A stretch of DNA of 36,771 nt from Byssochlamys sp. IMV 00236 (lineage: Eukaryota > Ascomycota > Eurotiomycetes > Eurotiales > Thermoascaceae), in assembly GCA_001931875.2 (NCBI GenBank), contig MSJH02000111.1, positions 1 through 36,771 on the forward strand, in the 5' to 3' direction. The translations under genes and the position numbers were made by a program. Numbering within the stretch: position 1 is the first letter of the stretch; each line of letters begins with the position of its first letter. This document shows positions 9,877 to 18,944 of the stretch, piece after piece. Under the pieces are notes generated by a model. The model worked only from the letters and a program-made list of their open reading frames with translations. It was not told where the DNA came from and searched no databases.

Positions 9877-10952
9877 TTACAATTTGTTGGCAGGATCTAC
9901 TCTGCCGAGGAAGTTCTTTAAGAGTTGGTTACATTCTTCTGGTTTTTCCCAAAGGATCCAGTGACCAGAATCACTGACAAGGTGCATTTCAATACCAGGA
10001 ATGAATTCGGGCATTCTGGAGGCCATGGAGGGAGGCAAAGCAGCGTCCTTTTCGGCCATAACCATCATAGCAGGTTTGCGGATAATAGGATCCAATCCTT
10101 TGCATTGCACATAGTTATTATGAGTTTGCTTATACCAGTTCAATCCACCACGAGCACCACGCTTCTTGTATTGTTCAACATAGTAATTCATGACACTCTC
10201 AGGAATCTTTTCATGTCGAGGTCTATCTTCGCGTCCTTCGGCTAGTGTTCCTTTAACGGGATCAATCAATGGTTCTTTCATGTCACCAATGGGGCGGAAG
10301 ACACGGCGAAAGAATTTGGCAGTATTATTGTTCATATCTTGCTCAGCCTCGGGCGTGACCAAATAGAGTTGATATTTAAAGTTTGGGAAAGTCTTTACGA
10401 TCTCTTCCAAGGTAGTGGGATGTTGTGCAGGAGGAACGTAGGGTGTGCAGAAACTAGCAAGTGCCTTGACACGTTCGGGATAGAATTGACCGAAGCGCCA
10501 GGTGACAAATCCTCCCCAATCATGGCCAATGACAGTAACAGTGGGTATTTGAAGATGGTCCAAAAGACCGGCCAAGTCCTTGCTGACTACGCCAAAGCCA
10601 TACTCTGCTGGATCCTCGGGAGCATCCTAACAAGAAGATTAGATAAAAAGAAAAACTAACATGCCAACTTACGGATTCACCAAAACCGCGAAGACTAGGA
10701 ACAATGACACGATAACCGAGGTTGACGAGGAAAGGGATTTGTTCTCTCCAGGCAATCCAACTGAATTGGAAGGTAATGATTGATATGTTATACACACAGT
10801 TTCACGTAATTAATGACTTACAGGTCTGGCCATCCATGAATTAATAACAAAGCCTTATCTGAAGTAGGGTTTTGGTCAACGTAATGTAGACGAATACCGT
10901 TGACTTGACAGTATTGATGGTTATAAGAAGCAGGGTTGTTATGGTCAAACAT
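9877..10952 (-). CDS. Soluble epoxide hydrolase (alpha/beta-hydrolase fold)
   Basis: This enzyme hydrolyses epoxides to diols. Exons: 10822-10952, 10673-10760, 9877-10626, giving 322 aa. All the catalytic landmarks of the family are visible: oxyanion hole HGWPD (39-43), nucleophile Asp109 in GHDWGG, lid tyrosines in KYQLYL and NWYK (Tyr238), acid Asp267 in EKDAALPP and His295 in SGHW. There is no signal peptide and no N-terminal phosphatase domain, so it is a single-domain cytosolic form. Fluoroacetate dehalogenase is the nearest alternative, but the two lid tyrosines favour epoxide hydrolase. Its 5' half and upstream region are duplicated at 1-460. Confidence 0.9.
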
Positions 10953-11044
10953 GTTTTGATCAATGGAAGGAAAGAAAGAAAAGACTGGCGTAATGCATTT
11001 ATATTCATATAAAACATAACTGCGGAATAATAATTCTTCCCTTA
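10595..11044. repeat. Direct repeat copy B (epoxide hydrolase duplication)
   Basis: This is the counterpart of 1-460, in the same orientation 10,594 bases away. It covers exon 1, exon 2, the start of exon 3, both introns and about 90 bases upstream of the ATG. Homology ends at 11044, just beyond the 3' end of the neighbouring gene's last exon (11088). Confidence 0.95.
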
Positions 11045-11087
11045 GTGGGTTTTATGCTTACCAAATGCTAATGGCGGTAACTTAAAA

Positions 11088-11763
11088 TTAGCTATGGTTT
11101 ATTTCTTTCGTTTCTTCTACGTGCCCATCCGGGAATTGAATCCGCTTTGTTGTTTCACTTATTCCATTCGATTTTCGTGTTATTATTGTTACTTGTGTGC
11201 CATCAGGCTGAGATGTTGTCCGAGTAGAGCTATAAGACCATTGAATGCCTGAAGGTTGTTGAGTTATCTATCAAAAGGGATGAGTTGATGATAAGCTAAC
11301 ATAAATTAGCATTTACTTTGTTATTTACATTATTATTATTGCTTGGGACAATAGCATTGTTATTATTGTTGTCTGGATATCTGAATACATGCTTAAATAC
11401 ACTTCCAATTGTATTGGATAATGCGGAAGTGACAGCACCCACTGCTGGTGGTATAGCATTATAATTGACAGCCGGCTGTACTTCATTCTCTTCTCGTTCT
11501 TCCCTTACTATTTCTTCAGCTCTTCTATTCTGCTTTGATTTCCTAGCTAGTCTTCTAAAGTCACTTCCTTCATAATCATCCAATATAGGTTGACTGTTTA
11601 TTTGAGTATGGTTTCCATCTATGATTGTAGTCACCGGTTCAAATAGACGATGGCTCATATCTCTGAATAACGTTGAAAATGCTCCCTGCATCATAGAATT
11701 GATCATACTCTCAAATGCTTCGAAATCCTCATTTTGATTACTGTTGTTATTGTTATGTGGCAT
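11088..11763 (-). CDS. Asn-rich hypothetical protein, possibly HAX1/MLF-like
   Basis: Two exons, 11317-11763 and 11088-11267, give 208 aa. I do not recognise it with confidence. The N-terminus is Asn/Gln-rich (HNNNNSNQNEDFEAF), followed by helix-like segments (FESMINSMMQGAFSTLFRDM), a basic-acidic stretch (KQNRRAEEIVREEREENE) and a second Asn-run. Exon 2 reads SYSSTRTTSQPDG and then ISETTKRIQFPDGHVEE. The pattern S..T...PDG...ETT resembles the C-terminal part of HAX1/MLF-type proteins (weak, by eye). The lack of a signal peptide suggests a cytoplasmic or nuclear protein. Confidence 0.7.
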
Positions 11764-12106
11764 ATTTTTACTTTTCGCAGTAAGAAATAAATTCTAGAAT
11801 GAAGAAGGGTGCATTTGGAATATATGATGAGTTGTGACTGACTTCAAAAGGCTTGCCACATATTCAATCAACGGTTTTCTTGGGTCATCTAGCCGCGAGA
11901 GAGAAAGAGAACACACGTGATGCCTGTATTCTAGTTCGCCTAGACCACATCAGAATATAGCTGAATGAATTGTGAGCCTCTCAGTTCGAAAAGAACTTTG
12001 CAAATGCTGGGCCGAATGATTCAGGATATTGCCTCCTGAAACGATGTTGAGAGGCAGAGATCATGATACTTTACATGCATTAAAACTTAAAATAAAACCT
12101 CTTTTT
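11764..12106. other. Intergenic region between the Asn-rich gene and delta-COP
   Basis: I looked here on the minus strand for the missing mu-homology domain of delta-COP and found no trace. It holds a CACGTG site (11914-11919), the structured stretch 11976-12055 and, on the minus strand, an AATAAA overlapping the delta-COP stop codon (a likely poly-A signal). Confidence 0.5.
11976..12055. other. 80-base multi-stem inverted-repeat structure
   Basis: An outer perfect 8-base stem GCCTCTCA (11976-11983) / TGAGAGGC (12048-12055) encloses two perfect hairpins: GTTC/GAAC (11984-11996) and TTCAGGA/TCCTGAA (12020-12040) with a 7-base loop. The three nested stems suggest a folded RNA or an old element. 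It is not a tRNA: the D-arm spacing is too short and the T-loop has only 5 bases. Confidence 0.4.
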
Positions 12107-13127
12107 TTATTCATTTATAGCTTCAAAAAGATTGGCTGCCTTAGGTTTACGACCCAATTGCATACCTTTTGGTTTTGAAGTAGGTGTATCCACATTACTT
12201 TCCACAGGACTATATAATCATTAATTTTCTCTACTTCATTTATATCATCATTATTACCTGTAACTCTCTTTTACGACACTAACAGATGTTGTTGTTTCAA
12301 ATGAAGAAGAAGAGAACTGACCACTGAAGCCTCCGCCGAAACCACTGTTGCCTGACTTGTAATTTCCCTGCATAAACTCTTGTCCTCTCTTTTGAGCTTC
12401 TTTTCTTTGCAATTCAAACTGTTTAGCCCTCCTCTTGAGCTCTTCCTTAGCTTCTGCTTCTTTATTCTAGATACGCGCACACACATGGTTAAAATGGTCC
12501 TACAGTCATATGTTGACTTACTTTGGCAATAATTTCTTGAATTCTTTCTTCATGGCTTTCCATTTCAATAGAACTCTTTACTTGGAATAAGTTTACGTTT
12601 TCTCTATATCCAACAGATATGATTTCATCAAAGGCACACAGTAATTCAAAGGCATTGCGGAATATATCGGCTTCATCAAACGAACGACAAATGTCAGTAA
12701 CAACTCGAGCAAACAAATGAAGCGATTCGATATCTTGCAATATATTTGACTTGAAAGAAAGAAATGAGCTACAATATAAAGATGATAGTCATTAGTTACC
12801 TGACGGTTGGTAATCAATACAATAAACAATTCATCCAAAGGCTGATAAACAAAACGAACGTGTTCATTTTCAGCAATAGTATGTTGTTGCCCTGTACTTG
12901 TTAATTTAGGAAAGGATGCCAATAGTCCCTCAATGCGCGAACGTGGCATCTGGCGAAACTGACGAGAAATAACAGCTATTGTAAGATGAGTTAAATAAGG
13001 ACAGATGTTGTCTATATAACAAGTTTACGTTTTCCACTTTTTGTAACAACTGCTGCAGCCAAAACAACCTATGACATTTGAATGAATCCTGAAATTTCCC
13101 TTTTATTTTTTTCTCTCCTATTACCAT
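12107..13127 (-). CDS. RET2: Coatomer subunit delta (delta-COP), lacking the mu-homology domain
   Basis: Delta-COP is a COPI coat subunit for Golgi-to-ER retrieval. Exons: 13125-13127 (ATG only), 13029-13068, 12800-12975, 12522-12749, 12258-12466, 12107-12209, giving 252 aa. The longin-like N-terminal domain is clear (VVLAAAVVTKSGK, MPRSRIEGLLASFPKL, CRSFDE, AFDEIISVGYREN), followed by the helical linker (KEELKRRAKQ), a Gly/Ser-rich stretch and the conserved KGMQLGRKPK motif. The family is normally about 500 residues with a C-terminal mu-homology domain. Here a TAA follows NLFEAINE, exactly where the link to that domain should begin. A full-length paralogue elsewhere is likely (inference). 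It is divergent from SEC3. Confidence 0.88.
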
Positions 13128-13290
13128 CTTTATAGAACACAAGAAAAGATAGCCAATATCTAAAGAACACACATATACAGTTGGGTGTCGACATAAAAGG
13201 GGAGCCAAAGTCACGGTGTGAGCGATGAATTCAATAGGCGTTTGAATCCAAAATTGTAAATCTATCTCTTCCTCCTTTGTCTTTTCTCAT
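13128..13290. promoter_or_regulatory. Shared divergent promoter of delta-COP and SEC3
   Basis: Only 163 bases separate the two start codons, so both promoters and both 5' leaders must fit here. I see AT-rich sequence with a pyrimidine run just before the SEC3 ATG, but no site I can name. Confidence 0.5.
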
Positions 13291-16200
13291 ATGGACGGCA
13301 TAAGACAAGCACTTATAACAAGCTTATTTCCTCCAGGATCTTCGGAGAAGCTGATTATCCATGTTAAAACATATAAAGATATTCAGTCCTCTGAGACAAG
13401 TAAAGACATTAAAGGAACACCTCGGTATTTATGCTTATCACGTAAGTCTGGTTTTAATACATGTGTCTCCTATTCACTGTGTTTTAGAAAAAAGGAATAC
13501 AATACGACTATCAAAAGTAAAAAGAAACCAGAACGGGGCATTTAGTATTGGAAAAGTATGGGCACTAGATGACATTAAACAAATTCAGATTGTCGATGTA
13601 AAAAACCAAAAGCAGTTACAGTCATATTGAGCCTCCTCACAGACACATATAAAAAATAGGCTCATCAATTTTCCATCGCACTCAACAAAGTATATCTGTG
13701 GGCAGTTGAGAAGAGCAAAGACAAGATGATATTTTTGGCCTTTTTAATAGATGTAAAGTTTGTCTAGTATCTTTATTTTCTTGTGTATTAAACTATGAGA
13801 CAGTTCTGTAGACGCTATGCCAGCCGTATGCCGAGACTTGTCAATATTGATGAATCACGTATCCTGCGATGTAAGTCGATATATATATATCATCATTAGA
13901 TTCAAGAAAATTTAATATATAAAGAAAAGTTTTGGCCGATCCTGCTGCACCTACATTAAATGATGAACCCTCCACTTCGCCTACAGCCAGCACCAGCCAT
14001 CTAGTTGAAACGCCTATTTCACCTATGCCAAAGATATCTTCACCAATAACCCCTGCAATCACTTCCCCTGTCTCTGCACCTATTACAGGTACACAAGATG
14101 TAAAAGCATGAGAATGATATTAATTTTATTAATAGAGACGCATGAATCAAGAGTAAATGATGAACGTCGAGCAAGAGAAGCAAAACGAGAACGAGAAAAG
14201 AGAGAGAAAAAGGCTCAAGAAGAAAAGGGTAAAGTCGTTTATATAAAAGAAGAAGAAGAAAAAAAGGCTAACAAGATGATAGAGAGACAGAAAAAGGCAG
14301 AAGAGATCCAGGATAAACTAGCTGAGCGTGCTTTCTTGATGAATGTAGAGGAATTATTGACAGATTTCAATTGGAAAGCAAATGGAAGCGCAGCAGTGCT
14401 TGAAAAGCAATTGTTAGGTGAATTACATGCGTTAGAAGCTGTAAGTCTTAAGAATACTGTCTGTAGAGCACCTTGTAATATTACATATAGGCCAATGTTC
14501 ATGCTGTCATACAATCAGATGAGAGAGTAAGATCTATTGTGGATCATATCGACAAATCATTAGCTGAACTAGATAGTATGGAAAGCTGGTTATCGCTTTA
14601 TGCTGCAGAACTTAATGTAGTATACATGCTATACATTGCTGAGCATACTACTAATACAAGTGCACATAGAGTATGGGAGATGATATACGTGAAATCGAAA
14701 TACAAAATAGAGCACTTCAAATATTGAATACAAATCAGCTTGCACTCATGTCCGAGCTTGATCATTTACTTGTAAGTATTCATTACTGTGTTTTGCCTAT
14801 ACTAATACATAATAATAGAATGCTATTTCTATACCCAAACGATGCTTGGATAGCTTGCAGTTTGATCCAATGGATACAACTGATGATGTGATTCGCATTC
14901 AAGAATCAGCAGAAACACTACAAAAGGTATTAAAGACAAAGCTACCTGATGGATTACAAGACTTGGCTGCCGTACAAGAACGATTAGAGGCATATAATGT
15001 GCATGGAAATCGGTTTAGTGAACGAGTTTTCAAGTTTTTAAAGGATCAATTTGAACAACAGGTAAATAGCAAATATAACTGTACCAACTTAATTAAACCC
15101 TTTAAAAAAACAGGCCAGATTATATCAAGAAAAGAGGATAAAATCCTCACCTACAGGGAACAGGAAAAATCAAACACTATCAAGTACTGCACAGCCTCAT
15201 GAAACAATAGAAAATCACTTGATAAAGTTCCAAGGCTTCAATCTTTGGGAAAAGGAAATGGAGCCAAGAATGTATAATGAACTACAGCGAGTAAGATAAA
15301 GAAGTAATGATTTATTTATACTCATTTTTACTTTCTAGTGCTATGCCCAAGCAGTAGCGCCATTATATGAACGCGATATACGAGAACTGATTGAGGCCAT
15401 ACGTGGTTTTTATACAACATTAAGAAAAAGGGATGTCGATGAGCTCGAGTACTGTAAGTAGAACAAACAGAAAATTTATCATGTCACTCACATCCATATA
15501 GTATTTAAACCTGAGGAATCTCGTCCTGCTCGTGCATTAGCTTATGCACCTACGTTAGGAACCGAAAACTTGAAGCCGCATCGGTATCGTCATATGTTAC
15601 GTGGCTCTACGGATGGTTCATCGAGTAATCGATCTAGTATTGACGAAGATGAGAAGGCTGCAGATGAGGTAAATACACATAATACTTGGAGTCAATATAC
15701 AAACCATATAAATAGGCTTTTGGACAAATGATGAATCAGGCTATTATGCTTATTTGTAGAGAACAGAACTACATGAGTGACCTGTTTGAACTGGCAACTA
15801 CTCGATCATTCTTGGAACGTGGTATGGTATACTCACAGGTGCCAAACAAGGCAGATTTGTATAGTCGTCGAGACAAGATCAGAGATGTAAAAATATCAAA
15901 AAAGATTTTATCATGGATGGAAGTGATTTTCGAAACCATGGAGCCCAACATGGTTAGTCTTTTAGAATATGGTGTCAAATCTGATCCAACGTAGGCACAT
16001 CATAATTGTAGTTAAAGAAAGAACTGCTTACGTTTTTTTCTAGATTGGCTGTAAGTATGCTGGCCGCTGTCGAGTATCAACAAGAAAGATGGGAAGGTTC
16101 TGATCAAGAGTTTGCTTTAAAATTATGTGCTTCCTTGTCTCAGCGATTGATGCGCATGTTTGAAAGCTTTATCAGCGACCAAACACGAATCATTGAAGAA

Positions 16201-16989
16201 ATAAAAGTAAGCAGCAAGAAACGAAGAGGCGTTTTAAGCTTCTTCAGGACGTTCCCTCTCTTTGCTATGCGATTAGAAGCTGCAGCTGCTCACGTTCAAC
16301 CAGAATCAGCAACGCGATCTGTAGTGAATGAAGCGTATGAGAAGGTAATACAGACCATGATGGCAAGTTTAGATAGTATTGCACGAGAAAGTGATCAGAC
16401 AGGAGATGACAAAGAGCAATTAAACGCAACCATAATGTATATTGGTAAGTGAAATAAAAGCAAAATAAAGAAAGACTAACGAATAATAGAAAATATGCAC
16501 CATATGTACCACACCTTGCGTACAAACAAGTTACATGTTTTGGAGAAATGGATCAAGCATGCCAAGACTCAATATGATAATAGCCTGAATGCTTATATTC
16601 GTGTCATCATTCGTCGACCACTTGGAAGACTTTTAGAATTCTTTGAAGGTGTCGAGACAATGACACGAACAAGTAGCACCCCTGAAGAGGTCTCATTCCA
16701 TATGAATTACAACAAATCACAATTACGTAAGGTCATCATGATGTATCCTCCTAAAGAAATCAAGAAATCTTTGGAACAATTGTATAAGCGTGTGGATAAG
16801 CATTTCTCGGAAGAAGAAGGGCTACTACAAGTTGTTTGGCGTGGTATTCAAGAGGAATTTATTCAACAGCATGAAAGAATGGAAAATTTGATAAGACAAT
16901 GTTATCCTGATGCTGGTGTACATTTGGAGTTCACGATACAGGATTTATTAGACATGATGAGTGAATTAGCAAGGAAGGTTAACGTTTAA
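13291..16989 (+). CDS. SEC3: Exocyst complex subunit SEC3 (EXOC1)
   Basis: Sec3 tethers secretory vesicles to the plasma membrane as part of the exocyst. Fifteen exons: 13291-13441, 13488-13597, 13660-13752, 13804-13870, 13930-14088, 14136-14440, 14491-14616, 14670-14771, 14819-15061, 15114-15290, 15339-15453, 15502-15668, 15716-15990, 16044-16444, 16490-16989, giving 996 aa. Residues 1-135 form the PIP2/Rho-binding PH-like domain (RYLCLSQK, LSKVKRNQNGAFSIGKVWAL, NKVYLWAVE, FCRRYASRMPRLVN). A Ser/Pro/Thr linker and a charged coiled coil (KREREKREKKAQEEK) follow. The Sec3 helical body starts at FLMNVEELL, with LEKQLLGELHALEAANVHAV and SMGDDIREIEIQNRALQ, and runs to the end. The length is typical for a fungal Sec3. 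Exon 3 extends the PH domain; without it the frame stops. Confidence 0.92.
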
Positions 16990-17054
16990 TCATGAAGATC
17001 TTTTAATAAAAAAGACTTTTGATCTCTTTCATTTTAAAATAAGGTTGGGGTACA

Positions 17055-17077
17055 GCCAATCAATACATCGCCAATCA
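17055..17077. promoter_or_regulatory. Paired CCAAT boxes upstream of the MFS gene
   Basis: GCCAATCA occurs twice in 23 bases (17055-17062 and 17070-17077), about 120-140 bases before the transporter ATG. CCAAT is the target of the fungal HAP/NF-Y complex (family knowledge). Occupancy here is inference. Confidence 0.4.
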
Positions 17078-17196
17078 CCGGGGACTCAAAGTGGTGTTAC
17101 ACCTCTTTGATCTTTTTTTTTTGGTGATCTGCTCAGATACCCTCTTTTCCCCCATCAAGCTCACTTTCCTTTTTCTTTCTCTCTCTCTTTTTGAGC

Positions 17197-18723
17197 ATGG
17201 AACAGAAATCAAGTGAAAATAAGAAAACAATTGAAGAAGTAGGCGTAGACGATGCACCTAATGGTGGTAAAGCTGCGTGGTCAGTTGTATTTGGTTGTTT
17301 TTGTGTAAGTGATACGACTTTTTTTTTATATATTAAAAATAACAATAATCTTCTCCCCCTTGCTTTCCTCCAGGGCATGTTTGCCATGTAAGTGAATGAA
17401 TTGAATTATAAAAGTAAAATAGCTTATTGTAATATTAGATATGGAGTCAATTACTCTTGGGGTTTGTTCTTGAGGCATTATAATCAATACGTTTATGTCA
17501 ACCAAATGACAAAGCTATCATGGATCGGGTCTATCTGTATTGCTTTATTCTTTATTATCGGTCCTATCAATGAGTGGGTAGTTTGTAAATTGGGATACAC
17601 AAAGATGCTATGTATTGCTACCATCCTATGTCCTTTGGCACTCATGTTGGCAAGCATCAGTCATGAAGTAAAACTAGTCATAGATATCATTGTAGCAGTG
17701 ACTCATCGTTCATAGATCTGGCATCTGTACCTGACTCAAGGTGTCATGTTTGGTTTAGGTGCTTCATTTGTGTGGTTTCCATGTATTAGTGCTCCTCAAG
17801 AATGGTTCTCGAGTCGTCGAGGATTAGCCATTGGTCTAACCATGTGCGGATCAGGTGTAGGTGGATTGATCATGTCTAATATAAGTCAAGCTGTCATTTT
17901 AGCGCTTGACTACCGATGGGCTCTTCGTATCTCTGGGTTTATCACATTCTTCTTTTTGGTATTAGCCACAATCTTTGTTAGAGCACCGTCTAGAAAGAAA
18001 AAGGAAGAAGAAAAGAGCGTGAAGAATATGTTGTTGAGACAGAAAGAATTACTGAAAAACTTTCAGTTTGACATCTTGCTTTTGGTTGGATTTATTACCA
18101 CGTTTGGCTATTTAGTAAGTATACAATAGTGAAGAACATCTCTCTTGCAGAGGGGGAGAGAGAGAAAGAGTTTTGATCTAATGATTTGCCTAATGCAGGT
18201 ACCATCATTTTTATTACCTTCCTATGCAAACTCATTGCACCTAAACCCATGGATTGGCACAAACCTGTCCGCTATTATGTCTGCTATTAACGCAGTGTCC
18301 AAGTTGGTAAACGGATTCACTAGTGATCGCATTGGTCGCGTGAATGTATTATTTTTGTGTACGTTTTTATCTGGTATCTTCTCGCTATGTATCTGGACAA
18401 ACGCTCATTCAGAGGCTACCATTTGGGTCTTTGCCGTCCTATACGGTTTCTTTGGGGCTGGTTACCTTACCTTGTTTCCTGCCTCATTACCCCAAGTCGC
18501 TGGTTACGAAAACATTACTCCAGCCAATGGTCTGCTATATTTTACAAACACGTTTGGTTATTTATTTGGCACACCTATTGCTTCGGCCATCATCAATCGA
18601 TCACAGCCTCCCAATTACACCTATGCTGCTGTCTGGGGTGGTCTCCTCATGGCCATCGGTGGACTGTTTTGCCTAGTTTTACGTGTGATGAGGGCAGGCT
18701 GGAACCCTTTGGTTAAAGTATAG
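17197..18723 (+). CDS. MFS transporter, monocarboxylate-permease-like
   Basis: A membrane carrier of the major facilitator superfamily, MCT-like branch; the substrate is unknown. Exons: 17197-17304, 17374-17387 (14 bases), 17439-17667, 17716-18114, 18199-18723, giving 424 aa. The start is the ATG after a long pyrimidine tract. About 12 hydrophobic segments are visible. Family signs are GVNYSWGLFLRHY in helix 1, RRGLAIGLTMCGSGVGG in helices 4-5, a basic-acidic central loop (PSRKKKEEEKS) and SDRIGRVN after helix 8. There is a short charged cytosolic N-terminus with no signal peptide. It converges on the Ppn1-like gene, 221 bases away. Confidence 0.88.
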
Positions 18724-18944
18724 ATAATAGAATATATTTATAAAAATTGTATTTTAATGAAATAAAAGAAAATGTATATTTACAGCATAGACAATAAAAA
18801 ATGAATGACATATTGTGTAATCATGTAAATAACTTGTTATTACATAGACTCGTCCACTTTGCTTTGTTTCTACAAAGATAATGAAAGTCTAAATCATATT
18901 TGTATGGGTGCATAACTTTTAATCAAACAAAACCAAAAATAGCT

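Noticed and set aside
11976..12048. tRNA-Leu on the minus strand, from a 7-base loop with CAA in the anticodon position
   Set aside because: There is no D-arm, position 33 is not T, the stem has 7 rather than 5 pairs, and the T-loop has 5 bases.
14224..14250. A possible 21-base intron inside the SEC3 coiled coil
   Set aside because: It is far below any plausible intron length, and the sequence reads through in frame as charged coiled coil.
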